A DNA stretch of 64,000 nt, from NCBI GenBank assembly GCA_014860005.1, contig JACZKP010000206.1:1-64000 (forward strand). Direction: 5' to 3'. The stretch is from Verrucomicrobiota bacterium (GTDB lineage: Bacteria > Verrucomicrobiota > Verrucomicrobiae > Limisphaerales > UBA11358). This document shows positions 30,850 to 39,637 of the stretch, piece after piece. Each line of letters opens with the position of its first letter. Position 1 is the stretch's first letter. Made by a program: the position numbers and the translations under genes. The notes beneath the pieces were generated by a model, which was given only the letters and a program-made list of their open reading frames with translations, was not told where the DNA came from and did not search any database.

Positions 30850-33396
30850 ATGCCAGAATCCAATCGCGAAAAGGAAATCTTCGAGGCGGCGATGGACATT
30901 GCCTCGCCAGAGGAGCGTAGTGCGTACGTCGAACAGGCCTGCGCGGGTGATGAGGTGTTGGCGCGGCGGGTTCATGCACTTCTCAAGGCCAGCGAATCGG
31001 CCAGCCAATTCCTGCCCGGCACGCCTGATCAGACCGCCCTGATCTCGCCAGGCGTTCCACTGGCGGAAGGCCCGGGCACGGTGATCGGACGTTACAAACT
31101 GCTGGAACAAATCGGCGAGGGCGGATTCGGCATTGTTTATATGGCCGAGCAATTGGAGCCGGTCAAACGGCGCGTCGCCCTCAAGATCATCAAGCCGGGC
31201 ATGGACAGCAAACAGGTGATTGGGCGGTTCGAGGCCGAACGCCAGGCGCTGGCGCTGATGGATCATCCCAACATTGCCAAAATCTTTGATGCGGGGACGA
31301 CGGAACGTAGCGCCGGTTTCCAACCGGCTGTATCGCCGACTTCCAGTCGGCTGCCGCCGCGAAACGAGAAAGATGTTCAAAGCTTCAACGCGCCCTACAA
31401 TCCGCAGGCTGGAAGCGCTGCGATACAGCAGACTGGCAGTCTGCGCTACGAGGATCACGTTTCCGCTGGCCGGCCCTACTTCGTGATGGAACTGGTCAAG
31501 GGTATTCCCATCACGAAGTTCTGCGACGAGCAACAACTCGACCTCGAAGCGCGGCTCAATTTGTTCATCGAAGTCTGTTCTGCGGTGCAGCACGCGCATC
31601 AAAAAGGCATCATCCACCGTGACCTCAAACCGACGAACATCCTGGTGACGCTTCATGGCGAACGACCGGTGCCGAAGGTGATTGATTTTGGAGTTGCGAA
31701 GGCAACGCAACAACCTCTGACGGATAAAACGGTGTTCACGCATTTCCAGCAGTTCATCGGCACCCCGGCCTACATGAGCCCGGAGCAGGCAACGTTGAGC
31801 GCACTCGACGTGGATACGCGCAGCGACATCTACAGCCTGGGCGTGCTGCTTTACGAATTGCTGACCGGCAGCCCGCCCTTTGAGTCGAAGGATTTGTTGA
31901 GTTCAGGATTTGACGAGATGCGTCGTATTATCCGCGAAAAGGAGCCGCTGCGCCCGAGCACACGGCTGCGCCAGACGCTGGAGGCCGCGAACGCAAGTCC
32001 GCGCGGCAAACAGCCAACGGGAGAGGAAGTCGGAACCTTCTCACATCGGCGGCTACAGGGTTTGAGGAGCGATCTGGACTGGATCGTCCTGAAAGCGCTG
32101 GCAAAGGATCCGGCCCGACGCTACGCCACGGTGAATGGCCTCGCCGCCGACCTGAAGCGCCATTTGAATCATGAGCCGGTGACCGCCGTCGCGCCCACGC
32201 TGCTCTATCAGTTGACCAAGTTTTATCAACGCCACCGGCGGTTCGCGCGTCTGGCGGGGGTGTTCGGCGTCTTACTGTTGCTGGCCACGGTGTTCAGCAC
32301 CTGGCAATCCGTGCGCGCCCGTCGCGCGGAGGCGAATGCGAAGGTCGAGGCGCAAACGGCGGGAAGTGTTTCCGAGTTTCTCTGGAAAGGATTGATCAAA
32401 CAACTCTCGCCGTGGGCGCAAACCAATCGGGAAATCAGTCTGCGCGAAGCTTTGGACGTGGCGGCGGCACAAATCGAGGATCGCCTCGCTGATCAACCAA
32501 TGGCCGAGGCTTCCGTGCGGCTCGCCTTCGGCAGAGCCTACCTGTCACTCTCCGAATTGAGCCGCGCGGAAACCAATTTGCTGCGCGCCGTCACTTTGCG
32601 CCGCGCGGAGTTGGGAGCGTCGGATGTCCGGACGGCGGAGGCCCTGTTTGGACTGGCGACGCTGCGCAAGTTCCAAGGTCACGACGCGGAGACGGAACTT
32701 CTTTATGATCAGGTTGCGCGCATTCGCTCGAATGCCCTGGGAGCAGACCATGAGGACACCTTGACCGCGGCGGCCAACGCCTTGTTCACCCGCTGCGGTA
32801 CGCTGCCGCCGCTGGAAGCCAGGGTGCAATTGGAGCAATTGCTTGACCGATTGACCCGGCACCATGGCCCGGCCAGTGACATCGCCCGACAGGCCATGAA
32901 CCAGTTGGGCATAACTTGTCTTCAACTCGGAGAATTTGACCGTGCGCTGGAATTGTTTAACGAGACCCAGCGAATGGCGGTGAAAACAGACGGCGAGGAA
33001 AGCGCCAGCGCCCTGTGGAGCCGGAGCCTGGCAGCAGCCGCGCGGGCACGGCTGGGCCGATTTGCCGAAGCAGAGACGGCTTTCCGCGAGGTTCTCGCCA
33101 TTCAGGACCGGGTGAACGGACCGGAACATGTGCTCACGCGCGATACCCGCCTGACCTTTCTCCAAACCGTGCTGCTGCCGCAGCGGCAATTTGAGCCAGC
33201 CTCGGAGTTATTCCTCGGCGTGGCGAAACTGGATCAATCCCGTTTGGGCTACCTTCGTCCCTACACCCGGCAAGCTTTGCAGCAAGTGGCAACGCAATGG
33301 CGGGCCCACGAAATCAGCCCGAGTTTCGAGGCGTTTGTCAGTCGAGTGCAGGCTTTCCAGGCCGAGTCCGGCCAGCCTTCGGCAACCCTGGAGTGA
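30850..33396 (+). CDS. Ser/Thr protein kinase with C-terminal TPR region
   Basis: The 848-aa protein has a short N-terminal helical domain (NREKEIFEAAMD...HALLKASE). A full kinase domain runs from about residue 85 to 430: GEGGFGIVYMAEQ, VALKIIKPGM, HRDLKPTN, DFGVAKA, TPAYMSPEQ. One transmembrane helix lies near 475-490 (FGVLLLLATVFSTWQ), followed by an extracytoplasmic TPR-like region. This architecture typically accompanies ECF43 sigma factors and would allow Thr phosphorylation of the sigma encoded at 21205. Unlike the truncated paralogue, it carries a 53-residue insertion before the hinge (31306-31464). Confidence 0.92.
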   Translation: MPESNREKEIFEAAMDIASPEERSAYVEQACAGDEVLARRVHALLKASESASQFLPGTPDQTALISPGVPLAEGPGTVIGRYKLLEQIGEGGFGIVYMAEQLEPVKRRVALKIIKPGMDSKQVIGRFEAERQALALMDHPNIAKIFDAGTTERSAGFQPAVSPTSSRLPPRNEKDVQSFNAPYNPQAGSAAIQQTGSLRYEDHVSAGRPYFVMELVKGIPITKFCDEQQLDLEARLNLFIEVCSAVQHAHQKGIIHRDLKPTNILVTLHGERPVPKVIDFGVAKATQQPLTDKTVFTHFQQFIGTPAYMSPEQATLSALDVDTRSDIYSLGVLLYELLTGSPPFESKDLLSSGFDEMRRIIREKEPLRPSTRLRQTLEAANASPRGKQPTGEEVGTFSHRRLQGLRSDLDWIVLKALAKDPARRYATVNGLAADLKRHLNHEPVTAVAPTLLYQLTKFYQRHRRFARLAGVFGVLLLLATVFSTWQSVRARRAEANAKVEAQTAGSVSEFLWKGLIKQLSPWAQTNREISLREALDVAAAQIEDRLADQPMAEASVRLAFGRAYLSLSELSRAETNLLRAVTLRRAELGASDVRTAEALFGLATLRKFQGHDAETELLYDQVARIRSNALGADHEDTLTAAANALFTRCGTLPPLEARVQLEQLLDRLTRHHGPASDIARQAMNQLGITCLQLGEFDRALELFNETQRMAVKTDGEESASALWSRSLAAAARARLGRFAEAETAFREVLAIQDRVNGPEHVLTRDTRLTFLQTVLLPQRQFEPASELFLGVAKLDQSRLGYLRPYTRQALQQVATQWRAHEISPSFEAFVSRVQAFQAESGQPSATLE
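31306..31464 (+). repeat. Palindromic element inserted in frame in the kinase gene
   Basis: The element starts CGTAGCGC (31306-31313) and has a matching GCGCTACG (31443-31450). An inner inverted pair, GCTGTATCGC and GCGATACAGC, and smaller palindromes (CCGGTTTCCAACCGG) fill it. Compared with the truncated kinase paralogue, exactly 159 bp (53 codons) are added between a conserved Glu and the AGRPYFVMELVKG segment. The insertion keeps the frame and places a Ser/Pro/Gln-rich loop between strands beta4 and beta5. Confidence 0.75.
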
Positions 33397-33641
33397 GGAT
33401 GATCCCTTGGTGCGTTCCTTGGAAGTTCTGTCCGCAACCGTTCAATCATATTCGACGTCAGAAGATGCGTCGCGTGAGGTCCCGCGGCCTGCAAGGCCCT
33501 GTAGGTTGGCTGCCTTCAGTCGGCGGTTCGGACTTATGACGTTGTGTACAACGGGTTGTGTGGATTGGGTTGCCGGCCTACGTATCTCTTGGTGTCGCGG
33601 TCGCGCTTGTGCGGGAGCGGTGCGCGGTTTAGCCTACCGCC
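33397..33641 (+). other. Intergenic region with palindromes and a shared promoter
   Basis: The first 190 nt contain short palindromes (for example GGCCTGCAAGGCC) and GGCTGCCTTCAGTCGGC, which resembles part of the element inside the kinase gene. I see no gene here. The last 45 nt hold the promoter described at 33607. Confidence 0.4.
33607..33635 (+). promoter_or_regulatory. Candidate leaderless promoter, twin of the sigma gene promoter
   Basis: TTGTGC (33607-33612) and TAGCCT (33630-33635) are 17 nt apart, with ATG 33642 six nt later. The 35-nt segment 33598-33632 matches 21094-21128 at 31 of 35 positions, including the spacer. In both places an ATG follows at the same distance. Confidence 0.5.
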
Positions 33642-35180
33642 ATGTCCAAACGCCGGCTCAGACTTCTGGGCAAACTCATGCTTGCACTCGTCGTTTTGTG
33701 TTGTGCCTTCCTCCTGTTCGAGCGAATTCGGGGGCAGATTGCACTCGCGAGCTTCAAGCGCGAACTGGCGGCCAAGGGCGAGAAACTCACACCGCAAGAG
33801 TTGAGCGCGTTTGTACCGGAGGTGGACAACGGTGCTCCGGCTTTCCATGAGGCGGTCGGACAAATCCAGGAGGGTGTGGCGCTGCCGAACCGTCCTCCGC
33901 CCACGATGAGCATACTTCCTTCTGGACGTGCGATTGTCGGTTATCGAGAGGAGGAATGGGTTGAGGACGAGACCACCAATCGTTGGGAGCAGGTGGAATT
34001 GGATTTGCAGACCAATGCCGTCGCGCTGGTGAACGTTCGCGCAGCCTTGGAGAAGCTGACCTTTGACAACGACCTCGACTACGAACAGGGGGCGGACCTG
34101 CTGCTGCCGCATCTGGCCACGGGCAAACCTGTGTGTGTTTGGCTGGGAGCCGAAACTCAGTTGGCGATTAGGCAAGGCAGAAGCCCGGACGTCCGGTCAA
34201 ATCTCGTGGCCCAGGCACATCTGCCACGCACACTGGCTGAGGATCGCCTGCTCATTAGCGAACTCGTGCGGATTGCTATTGCCACCATCGCGAGGAGTTC
34301 ACTGTGGGAAGCATTGCAGTCGGACGCGCTAACCGAGGAAGACCTCCAGGAGATTCAAGGTGCATGGGCAACGCAATCATTTGCCGACAACATGGCGCGT
34401 GGCTTGGAGGGAGATCGAATTTACAGTGATGTCACTTACGACCTGTTGCGTCGGTCAAATGAGAAAACCGTTCAAGTATTCTATGGCCTGGAGGAATGGC
34501 TTCCCGTTGAAGAAGACGACCGTCCATGGTGGGAAAAGAATCTGCGAGCGTTTCCTTTTGGAGAAGGACTGGCAGAATTCATCAAGAGACAAGTCTATTG
34601 CCGAATATGGCGCTTAGCCTGGTCGCATCAAGCCCAGCGCCAAAGTGCGGAGAACTTCCATAGGCTGGCGGAAATAACCCAAGCGGCTGTGACCAACCAG
34701 TCACTGTTGAGCGTGCGGTCAAGAATAGAAGAAATGGAGGAGGAAGTCCTTTCCGGAAACTTTTACTCCAAACTGCGTTTCCCGAGTCCGAATTCCTTCT
34801 TTACGCTCACCAAGTGTGTTTCGAAAGCCATGCAGGCCGAAACCGAGCGTTCCTTCGTGCTCTGCGCCATCGCCCTCAAGCGTCACTTCCTCCGCCACAG
34901 CGAGCATCCCGAAACTCTTGACGCGCTGATGCCGGAGTTTCTGTCTGCCGTGCCGATTGACTACATGGACGGCCAGCCGATGAAGTACCGGCGCAACACC
35001 GATGGAAGCTTCACTCTGTATTCCGTCGGCGAAGATGGCGTGGACGACGGCGGCGACGCGTCGTTGCAACCCGACCGCGAGAGTTTTCGCAACCTGTGGC
35101 ATCGCAAGGACTTCGTCTGGCCGCAGCCCGCATTGCCCGAAGAGGTGGATGCGTGGAGAAAGGAAGCGGGCGATCGGTGA
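33642..35180 (+). CDS. Hypothetical membrane-anchored protein with GspG-like C-terminus
   Basis: The 512-aa product has one N-terminal membrane helix (residues 8-27) and a long, mostly helical middle. The C-terminal segment HPETLDALMPEFLSAVPIDY, then MDGQPMKYRR and FTLYSVGEDGVDDGGD, resembles the calcium-binding end of type II pseudopilins (GspG). The same ending occurs in many uncharacterised Verrucomicrobia and Planctomycetes proteins. Function unknown. Confidence 0.75.
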   Translation: MSKRRLRLLGKLMLALVVLCCAFLLFERIRGQIALASFKRELAAKGEKLTPQELSAFVPEVDNGAPAFHEAVGQIQEGVALPNRPPPTMSILPSGRAIVGYREEEWVEDETTNRWEQVELDLQTNAVALVNVRAALEKLTFDNDLDYEQGADLLLPHLATGKPVCVWLGAETQLAIRQGRSPDVRSNLVAQAHLPRTLAEDRLLISELVRIAIATIARSSLWEALQSDALTEEDLQEIQGAWATQSFADNMARGLEGDRIYSDVTYDLLRRSNEKTVQVFYGLEEWLPVEEDDRPWWEKNLRAFPFGEGLAEFIKRQVYCRIWRLAWSHQAQRQSAENFHRLAEITQAAVTNQSLLSVRSRIEEMEEEVLSGNFYSKLRFPSPNSFFTLTKCVSKAMQAETERSFVLCAIALKRHFLRHSEHPETLDALMPEFLSAVPIDYMDGQPMKYRRNTDGSFTLYSVGEDGVDDGGDASLQPDRESFRNLWHRKDFVWPQPALPEEVDAWRKEAGDR

Positions 35181-35268
35181 TGCCCGGTTCGCAGGTTGGG
35201 CATCCGTCAAAGGCCCGTCTTGTGTTAAGAGGACCACCTGTTACGCTGTCGGGACGAGTTAAACTGAG

Positions 35269-36549
35269 TTGAAAGCATTAGTCCAAACCAGAGACACACG
35301 AACCGAGCGGGTCTTCCTCGTCGGCGTGGAATTGAAGAACGGCAGCGCCGCCAATTTGCGTGAATCCCTTGATGAACTGGGTGAACTGGCCACCACGGCG
35401 GGCGGCCTGGTTATCGGGGAAGGTGCGCAGAAGCTTGAAACTCCCAACGCGGCCACTTACATCGGCAAGGGCAAGGCCGAGGAGTTCTCCCGGTTTTGCA
35501 CCGAGCATACCGTGGACACGGTTATCTTCGATGACGAACTTTCGCCCGCGCAAACGCGCAATCTGGAAAAGATCTTCAATGCCAAGATTCTTGATCGCAC
35601 CGCGCTCATCCTCGACATCTTTTCGCAACGCGCCCGCACCCGGGAAGGCAAACTCCAGATCGAGCTGGCGCAGCTCCAGCATCTGTTGCCGCGGCTGACG
35701 CGATTCTGGGGACATTTGTCGCGGCAATCCGGCGGCATCGGGATGCGCGGCGGCGAAGGTGAATCGCAGCTCGAAGTGGATCGCCGCAAGGTTTCCGAAC
35801 GCATAGACAAAATCACCAGGGACCTGGACGCGGTGCGGCGGCAGCGTGAGACACAACGCGCGGGCCGTCAACGCAGCCAGTGGCCGCTCGCCTCCATCGT
35901 GGGTTATACGAATGCGGGCAAGTCCACGTTGCTCAACCAGCTCACTGGCGCGGAGGTGCTGGCGAAGGATATTTTGTTCGCCACCCTTGATCCGACCACG
36001 CGCCGGCTGCGGCTGCCGACGAACCAGAACATTTTGCTTACTGACACGGTGGGTTTCATCCGCAAGCTGCCGCACGGACTGGTCGAGGCCTTCAAGGCCA
36101 CACTGGAAGAAGTGGTGCAGGCGGATTTGCTGCTGCATGTCGTGGACGTGAGCCATCCGCAGGCGGACGAGCAAATTGCGGCGGTGAACGCAGTGCTGAA
36201 CGAAATCGGCGCAGGAAACAAACCGACGATGATGGTCTTGAACAAGGTGGACCAGTTGAACGGCGAAAATACCGTGACGCGGCTGCATGAGCTTTATCCA
36301 AACTCCGTGGCCATCTCGGCGAAGACGGGCCACGGCGTGGAAGAATTGCTCGCTGAAATCAGCACGCAAATCCGGCCCGAGCGCGAACTGTTGCAACTAA
36401 AGATTCCCCACGAACAATCGGCGGTCATTGCGCGGTTGCACAAGGTGGGTCAGGTGTTGGAGCGGCGTTATCTGGCGAAGACGACGAAGTTCAAGGCCCG
36501 CATCCCGCCGCATCATCATGCGGAGTTTGCAAATTTTATTGTGGATTGA
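35269..36549 (+). CDS. hflX: GTPase HflX
   Basis: HflX binds the large ribosomal subunit and splits stalled or heat-damaged ribosomes. The 426-aa product has the HflX N-terminal domain, the linker GGIGMRGGEGESQLEVDRR near residue 160, and a GTPase domain with GYTNAGKST (G1), DPTTRR (G2 region), DTVGFI (G3) and NKVD (G4). The start is TTG at 35269, because no ATG or GTG gives the full N-terminus. Confidence 0.94.
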   Translation: MKALVQTRDTRTERVFLVGVELKNGSAANLRESLDELGELATTAGGLVIGEGAQKLETPNAATYIGKGKAEEFSRFCTEHTVDTVIFDDELSPAQTRNLEKIFNAKILDRTALILDIFSQRARTREGKLQIELAQLQHLLPRLTRFWGHLSRQSGGIGMRGGEGESQLEVDRRKVSERIDKITRDLDAVRRQRETQRAGRQRSQWPLASIVGYTNAGKSTLLNQLTGAEVLAKDILFATLDPTTRRLRLPTNQNILLTDTVGFIRKLPHGLVEAFKATLEEVVQADLLLHVVDVSHPQADEQIAAVNAVLNEIGAGNKPTMMVLNKVDQLNGENTVTRLHELYPNSVAISAKTGHGVEELLAEISTQIRPERELLQLKIPHEQSAVIARLHKVGQVLERRYLAKTTKFKARIPPHHHAEFANFIVD

Positions 36550-36597
36550 CGCGCGGCGGCCGGGTGGGTCTCTCCGCAACCGGCCAGATTCAGTACT

Positions 36598-37767
36598 TCA
36601 GTAAAGCTGCGTGGATTCGTCTTCGGTGATGGGCTTCTCGAACTGGTCGCTCTGGAGTTCCACTTTGAAGCGGGCGTCATCAGCGTGAAGCGCCTTCACG
36701 ATCACCCGCCAGGTAGCCACCGCTTTTGCTGCCAGCGAGGGCAGGGTCTCCATTGTGACCTGACGATCCGTAACGCTCGCGGACGTGGCGCCTGCACTGG
36801 AAACGAATTCCTGACTGGCCGGCAGAGTGCAGACGAGGCGGATGTTGGTGCCGGTCACACTGCCCTGATTGGTGACTTTGATGACATAGGTCACTTCCTT
36901 CCCCACTTCGATGGGATCGGCAAGGTCCACGGTTTCCAGCAGGATTGCGGCCACGCCAAAAACCTCCGTGGCACATGCGCTCTGAGTGGATGTGGCACGA
37001 CTGCCGCCGGCGGTGGACGCAAAAGCCATTGTGCCCGGCGTGGCCGGATTCAGGGTCGCACACACTTGTTTCCCTTGGTTGGGGAGCAGTCCGGGAATCT
37101 CCCAAGTCAAACGGTCTTCAGATATCGCCGCGCCATCAGTCTTGCTGAGGACGGTTGTTCCCGCGGGAATCATCAAGGTCAGGCTGGTCAGCGGCTCGCT
37201 GGCGTTGCCCGCGTTGATTACGGTGAGACAAACCTCGACGGGGCGGCCCATCGGCACTTTTTCAGGAACGTTGCATTTCAACACGAGCGCGGGTTTGGGT
37301 TCCGGGCCAAGGTCCTCCAGAAAGAAATTGCTGCACGCCTTGGGCGTGACGCAGCGATAGCGTTGACCGTTCGAGGTGAAGTTGAAGGCGTAAGCCGGGG
37401 CCGGCGCCTTGCCCGCCCACAGAACGTTGCGCAGACAGATGGCTTTCCCCTTCTCGCGCGACGACATGAAGGGCATGGTCGAACCGACGGGAATGGCCGT
37501 TTCGGTGATCTCGCTGGTTTCAGCCGCGTGGAAAAGATCGTCGAGTTTGCCAGTCCAGCCCCACTGTTCCAATACTGCTGCGAAATCCGGCTTTAACTTG
37601 GGATCGCGAAAGCGCGACCTCAGTTCCTCGGAGGTTTTCACCGGCGGAGCGAACCGGGTGGCTGGATTTCCCAGCCGCGTGGCACGGTGTTGCTCAGCGG
37701 GCGCCGGCGCACTGGATAACAGAATGAGACTGGCCACGATAGCCGGCATAACACAAAGCAGCTTCAT
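36598..37767 (-). CDS. Secreted protein with DUF11-type repeats
   Basis: The product starts at ATG 37767, ten nt after GGAG; a TTG nine nt further upstream is less likely. It has 389 aa with a signal peptide (MKLLCVMPAIVASLILLSSAPAPA). Two DUF11-like Ig modules follow, near residues 165-270 (VEVCLTVINAGNASEPLTSL) and 275-370 (EVTYVIKVTNQGSVTGTNIR). It is likely an envelope protein; some DUF11 proteins in Chlamydiae and Verrucomicrobia are Cys-rich outer membrane proteins (OmcB-like), and this one has several Cys residues. Confidence 0.75.
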   Translation of the reverse strand: MKLLCVMPAIVASLILLSSAPAPAEQHRATRLGNPATRFAPPVKTSEELRSRFRDPKLKPDFAAVLEQWGWTGKLDDLFHAAETSEITETAIPVGSTMPFMSSREKGKAICLRNVLWAGKAPAPAYAFNFTSNGQRYRCVTPKACSNFFLEDLGPEPKPALVLKCNVPEKVPMGRPVEVCLTVINAGNASEPLTSLTLMIPAGTTVLSKTDGAAISEDRLTWEIPGLLPNQGKQVCATLNPATPGTMAFASTAGGSRATSTQSACATEVFGVAAILLETVDLADPIEVGKEVTYVIKVTNQGSVTGTNIRLVCTLPASQEFVSSAGATSASVTDRQVTMETLPSLAAKAVATWRVIVKALHADDARFKVELQSDQFEKPITEDESTQLY

Positions 37768-37873
37768 GGAAACCAAACTCCAAAAAAAGCCGGCGCAAGG
37801 CGAGAGAATAAGCGGCTTGAGGTGGCGTCCGTTTTTTCGTGTGTTTTGAAGCTTTCGGGATTAGACAATCCGC

Positions 37874-38584
37874 ATGCCCTCCGCGCTCAAGATCAAAGAC
37901 CAGCCGGCCAGCGAACGGCCGCGCGAACGGCTCGCCGCCAAAGGCCCGGGTGCGCTGACGGATGCGGAGTTAATCGCCATCCTGTTGCGCACCGGACTGC
38001 GCGGCGCAAACGCCGTTGAGATTGGCGCGCAGTTGCTGAGACAATTTGGTTCGTTGCAGGCGTTGGCGCGGGCGTCGGTGGATGATCTGCGCAAGGTCAA
38101 GGGCATTGGGCGCGACAAGGCGGTCACGTTGCTGGCCGCGTTCACGCTGGCCCGCAAGATGGCGGAAGAGTTGCAGCGCGAATCTCCTGTGCTCGATAAT
38201 CCCGAAGCCATCGTGGCGCTCTTGAAAGGGCAGAATCTCGTCAAGGACGTCGAGACGCTCCAAGTGTTGCTGCTCAACACACGTCGCCGGCTGATCCGCG
38301 TGGAGGAGGTCCTGGACGGGACGATTGACCAGTTGCTGGTGCATCCGCGCGAGGTCTTCAAGCGCGCCATCGCCGCAAACGCGGCGGCCATCGTGCTGGC
38401 TCACAATCATCCGAGCGGGGATCCCACACCGAGCGAGGCGGACATCAAGGTGACGCGCGACCTCATCCGCGCCGGGCAACTGCTCAAGATTGAGGTGCTC
38501 GACCACATCATCTTTGGGCGGGCGACGCCGGAACGGGCGAAGGATTATTCGTCCTTACGGGAATTAGGCTATTTTTACTCGTGA
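37874..38584 (+). CDS. radC: RadC-family JAB metalloprotein
   Basis: The 236-aa protein has a helix-hairpin-helix N-terminus (LTDAELIAILLRTGLRG and KVKGIGRDKA) and a JAB/MPN domain with the metal site HNHPSGDPTPSEAD near residue 180. The family is common and was once linked to DNA repair, but its true role is unresolved. The ATG lies 6 nt after TAGACA, similar to the leaderless pattern seen elsewhere. Confidence 0.92.
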   Translation: MPSALKIKDQPASERPRERLAAKGPGALTDAELIAILLRTGLRGANAVEIGAQLLRQFGSLQALARASVDDLRKVKGIGRDKAVTLLAAFTLARKMAEELQRESPVLDNPEAIVALLKGQNLVKDVETLQVLLLNTRRRLIRVEEVLDGTIDQLLVHPREVFKRAIAANAAAIVLAHNHPSGDPTPSEADIKVTRDLIRAGQLLKIEVLDHIIFGRATPERAKDYSSLRELGYFYS

Positions 38585-38608
38585 GGGGAGACTGAAGGGC
38601 TCAAATAC

Positions 38609-38683
38609 CCAATTACCCAAAATACCCAGATACCCATATCGCCAACGTTCAAGCTTTGGGTATTTGGGTGTCTGGGTGATTGG
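38609..38683. repeat. Imperfect inverted repeat between radC and the LpxA-type gene
   Basis: CCAATTACCC...GATACCCA (38609-38636) is mirrored by TGGGTATTTGG...GATTGG (38657-38683), and each arm is itself made of ACCCA-type units. It would form a long hairpin between radC and the downstream promoter. There is no T-tract, so terminator function is unclear. Confidence 0.5.
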
Positions 38684-38687
38684 AAAC

Positions 38688-38716
38688 TTGGATTCCCTCA
38701 CCCGGACCTTTAGAGT
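38688..38716 (+). promoter_or_regulatory. Candidate promoter of the LpxA-type gene
   Basis: TTGGAT (38688-38693) and TAGAGT (38711-38716) are 17 nt apart, 11 nt before ATG 38728. The spacing is ideal and the -10 has the TAGNNT form seen at other genes here. Confidence 0.4.
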
Positions 38717-38727
38717 TCGCGCCGCAC

Positions 38728-39528
38728 ATGATTCATCCGACTGCTGTTGTTCATCCGCAGGCAAAACTGGACCCGACCGTCCGCGTCGGCCCTTACGCCG
38801 TGATTGACGAAGGCGTGGAGTTGGGCGCGGAGTGCGTGGTCGGTCCGTATGTTTACCTGACTGGCCAGACCGTGATCGGCGCGCACAACTGCTTCCACGC
38901 CGGATGTGTCATCGGTGACGCGCCGCAGGATGTGAAATACGACGGCCAGCCGACCCGGCTGCGCATTGGTGATCACAACCGGTTTCGCGAACACGTCACG
39001 GTGCATCGCTCCAACAAGGTGGAGGACGAGACGATCATAGGCTCGCACAATTTCCTCATGGCCAACTGTCATGTGGGGCACAACTGCCGCTTAAGCGATC
39101 ACATCATCATCGCCAACGGGGCGTTGCTGGGCGGGCATGTGCTTGTGCAGGAACGCGCGTTTATTTCGGGCAACTGTCTGGTGCATCAGTTCACGCGCGT
39201 GGGCACGCTGGCGATCATGCAAGGCGGGGCCGGCGTCAGCAAAGACGTGCCGCCGTTCACCGTGGCCATGCGGGTTAATGAGATCTGCGGATTAAACACC
39301 GTGGGTTTGCGGCGGGCGGGTTTCACCGCGGCGGATCGGCTGGCGTTGAAGCAGGTCTATCACGCGCTGTTTCGGAGTGGTCAAAATCTGCGGCAGGCGC
39401 TCGTCAAAGCACAGGAAACCTTCACCAGTACCGCGGCGAAAACGCTGATGGGTTTCGTAGCGGAAGCCAAGCGGGGTGTCTGCCCCGATGTCAGCCGGCA
39501 GATTGATGCGGAGGAATCCACCGACTAA
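38728..39528 (+). CDS. lpxA: Acyl-[ACP]-UDP-N-acetylglucosamine O-acyltransferase
   Basis: LpxA catalyses the first step of lipid A synthesis. From ATG 38728 the product has 266 aa and starts in the usual way (MIHPTAVVHPQAKL). It consists of left-handed beta-helix hexapeptide repeats, with MANCHVGHNC near residue 112 carrying the catalytic His position. A helical C-terminal domain follows. The upstream in-frame ATG at 38680 adds atypical residues and overlaps the inverted repeat. Its presence implies a Gram-negative outer membrane with LPS. Confidence 0.93.
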   Translation: MIHPTAVVHPQAKLDPTVRVGPYAVIDEGVELGAECVVGPYVYLTGQTVIGAHNCFHAGCVIGDAPQDVKYDGQPTRLRIGDHNRFREHVTVHRSNKVEDETIIGSHNFLMANCHVGHNCRLSDHIIIANGALLGGHVLVQERAFISGNCLVHQFTRVGTLAIMQGGAGVSKDVPPFTVAMRVNEICGLNTVGLRRAGFTAADRLALKQVYHALFRSGQNLRQALVKAQETFTSTAAKTLMGFVAEAKRGVCPDVSRQIDAEESTD

Positions 39529-39596
39529 ACCGGGGGCTCGGTCGTAGCGCGTTGGTCTCCCTCCGGCTGGCGTGGGAAATCTTCCTGAAAGAGGCT

Positions 39597-39625
39597 TTGA
39601 CGGCGCCGCGCGATTGCGCTACGCT
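39597..39625 (+). promoter_or_regulatory. Candidate sigma70-type promoter
   Basis: TTGACG (39597-39602) and TACGCT (39620-39625) are 17 nt apart, 12 nt before ATG 39638. It is the best -35 match on the plus strand in this part of the window. Confidence 0.45.
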
Positions 39626-39637
39626 GTTTGACCGAAG

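Noticed and set aside
36558..36585. Terminator between hflX and the convergent DUF11 gene
   Set aside because: Only a 6-bp GGCCGG/CCGGCC stem with a 16-nt loop and no T-run on either strand.
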